Notes under the pieces: generated by a model | What the model saw: the letters and a program-made list of their open reading frames with translations, nothing else | What the model was told of the DNA's origin: nothing | Database searches by the model: none | Source: a bacterium | GTDB lineage: Bacteria > Armatimonadota > Zipacnadia > Zipacnadales > UBA11051 | Assembly: GCA_021372615.1 (NCBI GenBank) | Contig: JAJFUB010000102.1 | Span: 30,420 to 94,419 of the forward strand | Direction: 5' to 3' | Length of the DNA: 64,000 nucleotides | Made by a program: the position numbers and the translations under genes | Shown here: one piece after another, positions 44,151 through 51,889 of the stretch | Layout: each line of letters opens with the position of its first letter | Numbering within the stretch: position 1 is the stretch's first letter

Positions 44151-45887
44151 TCAGCCTCGGTCGGGGAAGCGGCGGCGCAGGATCGTGCGGGCCAGGAAGC
44201 GCAGCAGTTGGGCCAGGGCGGTGTCGTCCAGCCCGTCCGCAGTCTCCAGGGCCTTGCCACGCAGGCGCTCGTAGAGCACTTCAGCCCGCTCGAAGGCCCC
44301 CAGTTCGCGGTATAGTTCGCGCACGCGGCTGATCGCGCCGTTGGCGTCGGTGGCGCACTGCGCGCGCAGGTCGGCCAGCGCGGCTGCCCCGCCGGCCTGC
44401 ACGGCAAACGAGCGCAGGATCGTGGGCCGCCCGGCGGCGAAGTCCCGCCCGCACGACAGCTTGCCGCCGTTGCCCTCGTCCCAGTCTTCGAGGTCGTTCA
44501 GCACCTGGTAGCCTTCACCGATGTAGCGGGAGAACGTGGCCAGGGCGGCCTCCGAGGCCACCGGGCCGGCGGCGCGCAGGCCCGCGTACAGGGCCGCTTC
44601 AAAGGCGGGGGCGGTCTTGAGGCTGGCGATCTGCAGGGCGTGCAGGGGCTCCAGGTCGTCATGGGGGCGACTGTTCCAGAGCAGCTCAGCGCCCTGGCCG
44701 CAGCACAGCCGCAGGTGCGCTTCGGACATCCGCGCCAGGATGTCACTGACACAATCGCCGCCCAGCTCCCCCGCGCGCGCCGCGATCAGCCGGTAGCCGA
44801 GGCCCAGCAGGTAGTCGCCGACATTGATCGCCGCTTCCAGGCCGTACGTCTGGTGAATCGTCGGGCGCCCGTAGCGGTACTGGTCGGCATCCTCGATGTC
44901 GTCATGCACCAGCGAGGCCTTGTGCATCGCCTCGATGGCCACGGCCAGCGAGCGGACGGCAGGGGGCATCATGGCCGCTACGTCCGCACTGGGCAGCAGT
45001 GCCTCCGGACCGTGTTGGGCGATGCCATAGGCCGCGACGGTGATGAACGGGCGCAGGCGCTTGCCGCCCATCAGCAGCCATTCGCGCGCGATGGCATCGG
45101 TGGCCAGCAGCGGCTCGCGCGATCCCTCGGGCACCGGCGTCAGGCAGAAGCAGCCACTGAGCAGGCTCTCGATCTGGGTGTCGAAGATGTCGCGGGTGAA
45201 GCGCAGGAGCGGGAGGTAGGTGCGCTGGCCGCGGTAGGCTGCCGGCTGGACGCCGACGCTCTCCGACGTCTCCAGGCGCATCAGTGCGCGGATCAGGGTC
45301 AGCTCCGCCTCGGTGTTCACGCACCCATCGCGCAGCAGCGGCACGGCCTGGTGCGGGATGCCCACCTCGGTGATGCGCTCGAAGGACTTCTCCAGCGAAT
45401 CCAGGCAGGCGACACCCAGGATGGCGTCGGCATATCCCTCGAGCACCTGCGAGACGACGGCGGTCGTGCCTTCGGCGATGATGACACCGTAGCCGAGAGC
45501 CTCGGCTTCGCGCTTGAGAGCGCCCAGATCGCAGTGCCCGCACTCCGCACAGTGCAGGCCGTCGGCGTCAATCTCCGCCCGGCACTCGCCGGCGGCGCTC
45601 AGGCACTTGGGCAGCAGCAGCAAGCGCCGCCGCAGCGGCACGGCCGCGTAGTCCGCTTCCCACAGGGCGTTGTCCACCGCCACCATCGCGAAGCCGAGCC
45701 ACTCGCGCGGCAGGCCCTGCTCGCGCAGCAGTCGCTCGCCCAGTGCCTCAAGCTGCGCGCGGTCCGGGGGCGGAGCGGACGCAGGCAGGGCAGCCGCCAG
45801 GGCGGCCGCTGCCTCCCGGATGCGTAGCCGGGGGGCGGCGTCCTGCGGCACCTGCTTGATGTCCTCGACTCGTTCGGAGATGCTCAT
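44151..45887 (-). CDS. DUF116 domain fused to a polyprenyl synthetase
   Basis: 578 residues. Residues about 60-200 show the DUF116 pattern: LLLPKCLS, the Cys cluster CAECGHC (113, 116, 119), GYGVIIAEGTTAV and DAILGVACLDSLEKSF. The C-terminal 330 residues form an isoprenyl diphosphate synthase: GGKRLRP (274-280), the first aspartate-rich motif DDIED (329-333) and the later GEGYQVLNDLEDWDEGNGGK. In the second motif the first Asp is Asn464 (NDLED), which may lower or alter activity. The domain order is DUF116 first; I do not recall this fusion from other genomes. ATG 45887 is chosen because the frame upstream is a palindromic repeat. Confidence 0.85.
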   Translation of the reverse strand: MSISERVEDIKQVPQDAAPRLRIREAAAALAAALPASAPPPDRAQLEALGERLLREQGLPREWLGFAMVAVDNALWEADYAAVPLRRRLLLLPKCLSAAGECRAEIDADGLHCAECGHCDLGALKREAEALGYGVIIAEGTTAVVSQVLEGYADAILGVACLDSLEKSFERITEVGIPHQAVPLLRDGCVNTEAELTLIRALMRLETSESVGVQPAAYRGQRTYLPLLRFTRDIFDTQIESLLSGCFCLTPVPEGSREPLLATDAIAREWLLMGGKRLRPFITVAAYGIAQHGPEALLPSADVAAMMPPAVRSLAVAIEAMHKASLVHDDIEDADQYRYGRPTIHQTYGLEAAINVGDYLLGLGYRLIAARAGELGGDCVSDILARMSEAHLRLCCGQGAELLWNSRPHDDLEPLHALQIASLKTAPAFEAALYAGLRAAGPVASEAALATFSRYIGEGYQVLNDLEDWDEGNGGKLSCGRDFAAGRPTILRSFAVQAGGAAALADLRAQCATDANGAISRVRELYRELGAFERAEVLYERLRGKALETADGLDDTALAQLLRFLARTILRRRFPDRG

Positions 45888-45900
45888 GGCGTCGGGTGAC

Positions 45901-45951
45901 GGCGGGGTCCCCATCCGCCTCCGCGCTACGCGCTGCGGCGGACACCCCGCC
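45901..45951. repeat. GGCGGGGT palindrome upstream of the DUF116 fusion
   Basis: GGCGGGGT at 45901-45908 pairs with ACCCCGCC at 45944-45951, with further imperfect pairing inside. The ends, read on the minus strand, are GGCGGGGTGTC and GGGGACCCCGCC and match the element at 42248-42284. It overlaps the possible leader of the fusion gene and may affect its start. Confidence 0.65.
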
Positions 45952-45968
45952 CTGGCATCCATCTCGCT

Positions 45969-47342
45969 CTACTGCCCCAGGCAGAAGAGGCTCTTGAGTG
46001 TGCGAATGTAGACGCGACTGCCGGCAAAGACCGGGCAGCAGCGGAACGGTTCGAGCGTCAGGCGGCCCACTTCCTCATACTGTCGCCCTGGCTTGACCAG
46101 GACAGTGGTGCCCTTCTCGTTGCTGACATAGAGCAGATTGCCTGCCAACGTCACCGCGGGGTACATCGCCGGCGGCAACTGCAGCCTCTGCTCGTAGAGG
46201 ACCTGGCCGTTCGTGGCGTCAATGGCGCTGAACACGCCGACCTGGGTCACGCAGTAGATGATGCCGTTGTCCAGCACACTGGCCGCGTAGTAGCGGTCCT
46301 TGTTGACCTGGGTCTCCCACAGCAACTGCGGCTCGAACGGCTCGGCGGTCGTCGCGGGCAACTTGAAGGCCTTGCCGCCGTTTTGGATGTAGTAGATGTT
46401 CCCCTCGGCCATGATAGGGTCGCCATACTCGAGCCGGCAGAGCTTCTTGGCCAGGACCTTACCGTCGCTGGCCTGGACGATGTCCCCGGCGGGGGTGGCG
46501 ACGATGGCCGTGTCGCCGATGCGCCCGACCTGTGGGGTGCCCCAACTCTCCGGCAGCCGCACCTGCCACAGCGTCTGCCCCGTGGCCGGGTCGAGGGCCA
46601 TGAGGTTCAGGATGTGGATGATGAGCTTGCCATCGGCGAGCACCGGAGAGGTGCTGTGGCCGTACTCGCTGGCAGAGTGCTCGACAAAGCGGCTCCAGAC
46701 CTTGTTCCCTTCCAGATCATAGCACGAGACGACGCCATGGCCGAACAGCGCATAGACGTGCTGGCCGTCGGACACAGGCGTGGGCGTGGCATAGCCGTTG
46801 ATCTGGTAGGTCCGGGGCAGCACGTAGGCGGGTTGTGAGGAGGCCTTGTGCTCTTCCTGCAGGCCCTTCAGCTTCTCCTTGGCGGCCTCAAGCTGGGCCT
46901 TCAGATCGGCGTCATCCGGCTTCTCCTTCAGGGCCCGGTCGGTCTTCCAGATGAGGCCCTGGGTCTGGGCAATCTCGCGCCGTAGCTCTGCGGTCCGCTT
47001 GTTGGCCTCGGCCATGGCCGCCGGGTCGGCGAAGTTCGGCAAGTCGCTGTAGCTGTTGGTCTTCTGCCACAGAACCTGCCCGGTGGTGACGTCCACGCAG
47101 AGGAGCGTGTCCGGCTCGGAGCAAACGAAGATGCGGTTGCCCACGATGACCGGCGTGGCGTTGCCCCACGAGGGCATGGGCGTCGTCCAGATGACGTTGC
47201 GGCTCACGGCCCAATCGGTCGGGGGTGTGGCGGAGGGATACCGGCCGGTGCCATCGGTGCGCCAGCCGACGCCGTCGGCATGGGCGAGACAGACAATCAG
47301 GCAGAGCGCGATACAGAGCAGCAGAAACCGAGACAGATGCAT
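45969..47342 (-). CDS. Secreted PQQ-type beta-propeller protein
   Basis: 457 residues. A Sec signal peptide (MHLSRFLLLCIALCLIVCLAHA) is followed by propeller blades with a typical PQQ-enzyme pattern, ..G.V.W.. and GQVL/GQTLW: DVTTGQVLWQK, ATGQTLWQV and NGQVLYEQRL. It starts with the GWRTDGTGRYP..PPTDW signature seen in Planctomycete-like proteins. A charged insertion (about residues 110-160, RRLEQAE-like helix) interrupts the first blades. It is probably periplasmic and protein-binding (BamB-like) or an orphan propeller; PQQ binding is not supported by sequence. GGAGG precedes ATG 47342. The squalene-hopene-type cyclase gene is immediately upstream on the same strand, 13 bases away. Confidence 0.82.
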   Translation of the reverse strand: MHLSRFLLLCIALCLIVCLAHADGVGWRTDGTGRYPSATPPTDWAVSRNVIWTTPMPSWGNATPVIVGNRIFVCSEPDTLLCVDVTTGQVLWQKTNSYSDLPNFADPAAMAEANKRTAELRREIAQTQGLIWKTDRALKEKPDDADLKAQLEAAKEKLKGLQEEHKASSQPAYVLPRTYQINGYATPTPVSDGQHVYALFGHGVVSCYDLEGNKVWSRFVEHSASEYGHSTSPVLADGKLIIHILNLMALDPATGQTLWQVRLPESWGTPQVGRIGDTAIVATPAGDIVQASDGKVLAKKLCRLEYGDPIMAEGNIYYIQNGGKAFKLPATTAEPFEPQLLWETQVNKDRYYAASVLDNGIIYCVTQVGVFSAIDATNGQVLYEQRLQLPPAMYPAVTLAGNLLYVSNEKGTTVLVKPGRQYEEVGRLTLEPFRCCPVFAGSRVYIRTLKSLFCLGQ

Positions 47343-47355
47343 GCACGACCTCCAC

Positions 47356-49098
47356 TCATGACAATGCCGTCACAGCCTTGCCCAGGGCTTCGACTGTCCA
47401 GGCGACGGGATACAGCTCTTCAGCATACCATAAACGGGCGAAGTAGAGTCCGATGGGAGTGGCGTCCGTCCAGTCGCCGCGCTCCACACGGGCAGCCAGA
47501 TAAGCCGCGCCACGGCGAAGGGCCTCACGAGTCTCGTCGGGCCACCCGGCCAGCCCGGTGACTGCCAGGGCTGTCTCTTCCACGGTGGAAGACGCTCCGG
47601 CCGCGCCGCCCCATCCGCCGTCTTCGTTCTGCGCGGCCAGCAGGAACGCCCTCCCCCGCGCCGCCATGTCGCCGGCCGGGTCAAGCTGCGCCAGCGCCGC
47701 CAGCACGCGCGCCGTGCCCAGCACCGGATTCTGCTGGTCGGGCGTGGCCTGGTTGCCGAACCACAGCGGCACCCACGCGCCGTCCGGACGCTGGCGGGCG
47801 CGGAGGTAGGCGAGGCCGCGCGCGACGGCTTGCTGCGGGCTGGAAAGCCCGCGCTCCACGGCAAGCCGGCTGGAAGCCGGCGCTCCTACGGCCAGGGCCC
47901 GCAGCGCGTGCGCGGTCAGGTCGTCGCAGCTCTGATCGAAGGGCAACTGGCCCCAGCCACGACAGAACGTCGGCCAGCCGCCGTCGCTGTTCTGCAGGTC
48001 CAGCAGCCACTGCACGCCAGCGGCCCGGGAGGCTTCGTCCAGGTGGTCACCCAGCGCCAGCAGCGCGCCGGGGGTGTCGTCGCCATCGGGCACCGCGCCA
48101 GACAGGTGACTCCAGCCCCAGCCGCCGGGCGCGGTGTCGGTGAAGGGGTGACGTTGACGGTACTGACGCGCCGCGAGCCACTGCCGCGTCCGTTCCGCCT
48201 CCGGCGGCTCCACACCTGCCGCGGCCAGCGCCGTCAGTGACAGGCTCGTGACCCACACCGACAGGTTCGTGTCAATGGGCCAGCTGCCATCGGACCGGAC
48301 CGACTGCCGCAGGAAGCGCAGGCCGGCCTGCACGACCAGGTCATCGCGCAGGCCCAGGGAGAGCAGGCCCATGCAGACGAAGGCCGTCAGCGGCGCCGCT
48401 TCCAGGAAGCCGCCCGACTGCGGCTGCAGCCCCACGAGCTTGCGCCACACCGTCGGTGTGACCAGGCGTCGCAGCCACGAGGCCGGTGTGCGCGGCGAGC
48501 GGTGGAACTCGATCGTCATGCCGACGGCGATGAGCGCCGGGAGGGCGTAGCTCACCACCTGCAGCCGCAGGGCGGGGTACCAGGCGCGCGGCAGCACGGC
48601 CAGTTGGTAGGGCAACGGCGGCACCTGCGCCCACTCCACCAGCCCGGCGAGCGCGCAGTTCATCAAGATCGGCACCGCGAAGGTGCGGTCGGCGCCGTAG
48701 GCCTGGCGGATGGCGACCACGCGGGAGGCGGCATCGGCGGCGCCATGGGCGGCCAGGTACTCCGTGGGGAAGACAGACGGGTCATCCGCCGCCGCCAGCC
48801 GCAGGGCCGAGGCAACGAGCAGCGTGGTCGCGAGACTGGTCGGGCTGTCGGGAGTGTCGCCCCAGCCGCCGTCCGCATTGCGGTGCGCGGCCAGCCAGGC
48901 CACGCCGCCGGCGATCAGTTCGCCGTCGGCGGGGTCATCGGCCAATGCCAGTGCCGACAGCGCGGTCGCCGTGCTCAGGGCCGAGGAGGAGAGATGGCCT
49001 TCCCAGAAGCCCTCGGCGTTGCGGCGGGCGAGCAGATGCTCGCACGCCGCGTCCAGCGCGGCCCGCACGCGTCCCAGGTTGGTGTCAGCAGTGTCCAT
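47356..49098 (-). CDS. Squalene-hopene-type cyclase
   Basis: 580 residues, somewhat shorter than the usual 620-650. The barrel begins RRNAEGFWEGHLSSSA and carries QW-type repeats (NADGGWGDTP, RPDGAWVPLW, NEDGGWGGAA). The catalytic DxDD motif is present as DGDD (338-341) within GGWGWSHLSGAVPDGDDTPG, and VRSDGSWPIDTNLSVWVTSL is typical. It should protonate a linear isoprenoid such as squalene to a polycycle. Residues about 403-421 (VGAPASSRLAVERGLSSPQ) are encoded by two hairpins related to an intergenic palindrome and look like an insert. The upstream polyprenyl synthase fusion and radical SAM enzyme could supply or modify substrate and product. Confidence 0.88.
   Translation of the reverse strand: MDTADTNLGRVRAALDAACEHLLARRNAEGFWEGHLSSSALSTATALSALALADDPADGELIAGGVAWLAAHRNADGGWGDTPDSPTSLATTLLVASALRLAAADDPSVFPTEYLAAHGAADAASRVVAIRQAYGADRTFAVPILMNCALAGLVEWAQVPPLPYQLAVLPRAWYPALRLQVVSYALPALIAVGMTIEFHRSPRTPASWLRRLVTPTVWRKLVGLQPQSGGFLEAAPLTAFVCMGLLSLGLRDDLVVQAGLRFLRQSVRSDGSWPIDTNLSVWVTSLSLTALAAAGVEPPEAERTRQWLAARQYRQRHPFTDTAPGGWGWSHLSGAVPDGDDTPGALLALGDHLDEASRAAGVQWLLDLQNSDGGWPTFCRGWGQLPFDQSCDDLTAHALRALAVGAPASSRLAVERGLSSPQQAVARGLAYLRARQRPDGAWVPLWFGNQATPDQQNPVLGTARVLAALAQLDPAGDMAARGRAFLLAAQNEDGGWGGAAGASSTVEETALAVTGLAGWPDETREALRRGAAYLAARVERGDWTDATPIGLYFARLWYAEELYPVAWTVEALGKAVTALS
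47835..47881. repeat. Twin hairpins inside the cyclase gene
   Basis: GCGGGCT-GGAA-AGCCCGC (47835-47852) and GCCGGCT-GGA-AGCCGGC (47865-47881) share the GGCTGGAAGCC core seen in the repeats at 49145-49319. They lie in the cyclase frame and add about 19 residues. Confidence 0.7.
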
Positions 49099-49144
49099 GC
49101 TCGTAGTGTGAGGCCTGTAGTGTCAGGCCGGTGATCTCACGCCC

Positions 49145-49319
49145 GTAGTGCGGGCTTCCAGCCCGCCTCATGGAGCGCGGCTCTCCAGAGCCGCAGCCGT
49201 CCGGTAACGCCCCTGCGCGCGTGAGGACACGCGCGCCCACGCGGCAAGCCGTAGTGCGGGCTTCCAGCCCGCCCTCGGTCGGGTCGTCTGGCTCTGGGCG
49301 GGCTGGAAGCCCGCACTAC
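49145..49319. repeat. Cluster of palindromic repeats between cyclase and radical SAM genes
   Basis: This gap of about 245 bases holds no gene but five repeat blocks: GTAGTGCGGGCTTCCAGC units at 49145-49166 and 49251-49273, the latter paired with its complement at 49296-49319; a separate 8-bp palindrome GCGGCTCT-CC-AGAGCCGC at 49177-49194; and a copy of the GCGCGCGTG palindrome at 49213-49246. Together they could form several stems in the transcript or be traces of an element family that lands next to itself. Confidence 0.85.
49213..49246. repeat. GCGCGCGTG palindrome, copy 2
   Basis: GCGCGCGTG (49215-49223) and CACGCGCGC (49228-49236) with an AGGA loop, followed by CCACGCGGC. It is the reverse complement of the copy at 16317-16348 apart from one loop base. 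Confidence 0.75.
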
Positions 49320-49344
49320 ACCCGCGAGGGCCGCCATCCCGCGC

Positions 49345-50844
49345 TCATGCCTCGCGCTGGCGCTTCCTGAGCAGATGTCGCCAAAGCAGCACATTGCCCT
49401 GCCCGAGGAGCTGGATCAGCACGCGGCGTCCCGGGCCTATGCCACCGGCACGCATGCTGTCCTCATAGACAACCGGCATCGAGCGGAAGTTGAACTCGTA
49501 GGCTTCGCGCATGACCTGCCATTGGAGCTTCGTCAGGCGTAGGCGGTTGTGCGCCGGGTCGTCGAGGGGCGCGTGGATGACCGGGAAGATCATCAGGCGG
49601 CGGCCCCGGAGAGTGCGAACCCAGTCCAGGGTCCGCTGGGTGTCCGCCTCGGTCTCGGCGGGGCTGCCCACGACGAGGCTGACCATCGGCACGAAGCCCC
49701 CTCGCATGAGGCGGTCGAGCTGCTCGCGGCAGAACTCGCCCCAGGTGTCGGGACTTGCCCCCTTCATCTTCGGCCGGCCGCCGAGGCGCACCAGCAACTC
49801 GCCCGAGGCCGTCTCGACCCCGAGGTTCAGCCAGGGGTAGCGCTGCGCGCCCGCGCCGAGGAGGTGATGCAACTCCTGCAGTTGGGCGTCGTCATACTGC
49901 GCCACGCTGGCGATGTTGGTGTGGTCGGCCTGCAGCAGGCGCACACCGGCCAGGGCCCGCAACTGCCGCAGCATCCCCAGCGCCGCCTCCGGGCGGCAGT
50001 TCACCCCCTCGGCGCCGTAGCGTAGCAGGTCCTCGCTGAGCAGCGACAGGTTGGGCTGGCCGGCGCGCAAGTTGGTCTCGGCATCGGCCAGGACCGTCGC
50101 CGCGGGCAAGTGCAGCATCGGCAGGCCGCCGAGGGTGCAGAAGTCGCACCCCAGGCCGCAGCCCCGGCTCAACTCGATGGCGCCCATGGTGCTCTCGCCC
50201 ACAATGGGCGGGATGCGGTCAGCGGCGGGGCAGGCTGTTTGGGTGACGGGCGGAAGCTCGCCTCCGGCCAGTACCTGCCGGGCCAGCCCGGCAATGTCGT
50301 CCTCGGCGTAGCCCGTGACCACCTGCTCCAGACCCAGGGAACGCCGCAGGGCCTCATCCTGCGCCACCTGCCAGGCCCCCGGCCCACCCAGGGTGAGCCG
50401 GGCGGCGGGCGCGTGACCCGCCCTGACAGCATGGGCGGCGGCGAGGACTTCGTCGAAGAGTTGCTGCGGGTAGATCATCCCCCCGGCGACGCCGGCCATG
50501 GTGGAGCTGCTCATGCCGAAGCCAGCGGGCTCGCCGCTGGAGAGGCCAATGAAGCGCGTGTCCGGCCCGCACACGTCGGGTAGGTGCGCCTGATCGGCCA
50601 GCGCCACCTCATCGGGGGCGAAGCCGTCGCGCAGCAGGGCCGCCTGCAGACGCCGCAACCCCAGCGGAGCCACGGTGGCCTGGCCGTCCACATGCCTGAC
50701 CGGCGACAGGAAGAGGCGGGAGACGATCGCGCGCGGGGCGGCGGTGGTCTGGCTGGCCACGAACATGCCGTCCAGCAGCAGCCGATGCCGGGACAGCAGC
50801 GTGCGGTCCGCGGTCAGCACCACCGGCGCGCCACCGGGCCTCAC
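49345..50844 (-). CDS. B12-binding-type radical SAM protein
   Basis: 499 residues. The cysteine triad CGLGCDFC (CxxxCxxC) lies in the centre, preceded by an N-terminal Rossmann-like part with the opening LLLDGMFVASQ and TRFIGLSSGEP that resembles a cobalamin-binding domain, though the DxHxxG signature is not evident. The C-terminal barrel follows (LSLLSEDLLRYGAEG, YPWLNLGVETASGELL, VPMVSLVVGSP, RLMIFPVIHAP). Such proteins include methyltransferases that modify terpenoids; the target here is unknown. The start overlaps the stop of the upstream ferredoxin gene by 4 bases, so both are translated together. Confidence 0.82.
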   Translation of the reverse strand: MRPGGAPVVLTADRTLLSRHRLLLDGMFVASQTTAAPRAIVSRLFLSPVRHVDGQATVAPLGLRRLQAALLRDGFAPDEVALADQAHLPDVCGPDTRFIGLSSGEPAGFGMSSSTMAGVAGGMIYPQQLFDEVLAAAHAVRAGHAPAARLTLGGPGAWQVAQDEALRRSLGLEQVVTGYAEDDIAGLARQVLAGGELPPVTQTACPAADRIPPIVGESTMGAIELSRGCGLGCDFCTLGGLPMLHLPAATVLADAETNLRAGQPNLSLLSEDLLRYGAEGVNCRPEAALGMLRQLRALAGVRLLQADHTNIASVAQYDDAQLQELHHLLGAGAQRYPWLNLGVETASGELLVRLGGRPKMKGASPDTWGEFCREQLDRLMRGGFVPMVSLVVGSPAETEADTQRTLDWVRTLRGRRLMIFPVIHAPLDDPAHNRLRLTKLQWQVMREAYEFNFRSMPVVYEDSMRAGGIGPGRRVLIQLLGQGNVLLWRHLLRKRQREA

Positions 50845-51653
50845 CGGGCGTCTCCGTCGGACAGGCTGTCCAGGCGGGCGATGAGGTCGTCAATCTCGGC
50901 GCTGACGGGCGACGCGGTCGCCAACTCGCGGCCGCACTCCGGGCAGGCGCCATCGACGGCCACGTGCGCCAGCTCCTCATCGGTCAGTTGCGAGCAGGTG
51001 GGGCACGGCCGCTCCGTGCGCTCGTAGTACAGGCGCCGACCGGCCGCCTCCAGGGACATCTCCGTCCCCGGCGCGCCGGCGATGGCCGGGTCGTCATAGA
51101 GGGGGAACATGATCGCGCCCTGGGGACAGATGCGCGAGCAGGCCGGGCAGCCGGGTTTGCAGTTGTCCGGCTCGCTGACGCGCACCTGCGTCTCGTCCTC
51201 ACGCCCGTAGACGCCGAAGAGACAGAAGTCGTGACAATGGCCGCAGGTCTCGCAGCGGTCGTGGTCAATGACGGGATACCAGCGGGCTGCGACGGGCTCG
51301 GTCAGGCGTCGCACCTGACCGGGCTGGTGAGCCTGCGCCGGAGGGGGCTCGTATGCCTCGCTGGGGGTCTCCACCTCGCGCAGGTCCACCAGGCGCCATT
51401 CCGCGGCGTTCACCCCGTGCCGGGCCATGAGCCAGCGCAGCGGCCGGGGATGCTGCCAGGCCCACAGCGTCACCTGGGCCGGGAGACGGCCCAGCTCAGC
51501 CCACACCTCGCTGTCCTCGGGCAGGTGGTACAGGTCGGGCACGACCAGCACCTCGTGCCCATGCCGGGACGCGAGGGTCACGATCTCCTCGACGAGATCA
51601 TGCTCGGGTGCGGCAGCGTCCAGCTTCTCGGCGACGACCACCGGCTCTCTCAT
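50841..51653 (-). CDS. Ferredoxin-like 4Fe-4S protein, radical SAM partner
   Basis: 270 residues. The N-terminal half is alpha/beta (EKLDAAAPEHDLVEEIVTLASRHGHEVLVV). A ferredoxin module follows with cysteine sets CETCGHCHDFC and CKPGCPACSRIC (each near 4Fe-4S spacing), then a C-terminal zinc-ribbon-like CPTCSQ and CPEC pair. It is probably an electron carrier for the radical SAM enzyme, given the ATGA overlap. ATG 51653 has AGGA about 7 bases upstream. The order ferredoxin, radical SAM, then cyclase suggests a shared pathway with the terpenoid genes, though repeats and a gap of about 245 bases separate them. Confidence 0.78.
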   Translation of the reverse strand: MREPVVVAEKLDAAAPEHDLVEEIVTLASRHGHEVLVVPDLYHLPEDSEVWAELGRLPAQVTLWAWQHPRPLRWLMARHGVNAAEWRLVDLREVETPSEAYEPPPAQAHQPGQVRRLTEPVAARWYPVIDHDRCETCGHCHDFCLFGVYGREDETQVRVSEPDNCKPGCPACSRICPQGAIMFPLYDDPAIAGAPGTEMSLEAAGRRLYYERTERPCPTCSQLTDEELAHVAVDGACPECGRELATASPVSAEIDDLIARLDSLSDGDAR

Positions 51654-51765
51654 CGCGCAGTCCTGTCGGCAATGTGGGGGCGTCTGGCCGTACACGGAAC
51701 CGCCCCAATATATCTAATGTTATTACATACATCCTGTGGTTCCCACACCGGCCGCAAGGCGAGCT

Positions 51766-51795
51766 TGACAGCGCGGGCGGTGCGCAGCTAGTATT
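51766..51795 (+). promoter_or_regulatory. Sigma-70-like promoter for the propeller/ferredoxin operon
   Basis: TTGACA (51766-51771, perfect -35) is followed after 18 bases by TAGTAT (51790-51795, 4 of 6 in the -10). It lies about 95 bases before the start codon at 51890, in a gap that also contains an AT-rich island (51707-51733) with an ATGT..ACAT dyad that may serve the divergent ferredoxin gene. Confidence 0.55.
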
Positions 51796-51889
51796 GACCG
51801 CGACCGCCGCTTACTCCTGTTTGTCCGCTTGCCGCCAGTCATAGGACGGGCTCTGAGTCCGCTTCATCCACCGCCACGAGGAGACCAGC

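Noticed and set aside
45888..45962. Longer start of the DUF116 fusion gene at 45914 or 45962
   Set aside because: The frame is open but consists of a palindromic repeat shared with 42248-42284; protein similarity begins after the ATG at 45887.
49137..49394. 85-codon minus-strand open frame in the repeat-filled gap
   Set aside because: It is made of palindromic repeats and the end of the radical SAM gene; it is not a separate gene.
49345..50844. Hopanoid C-2 methylase HpnP
   Set aside because: It is a radical SAM protein near a cyclase gene, but its motifs and N-terminus do not match HpnP as I know it; product is left open.
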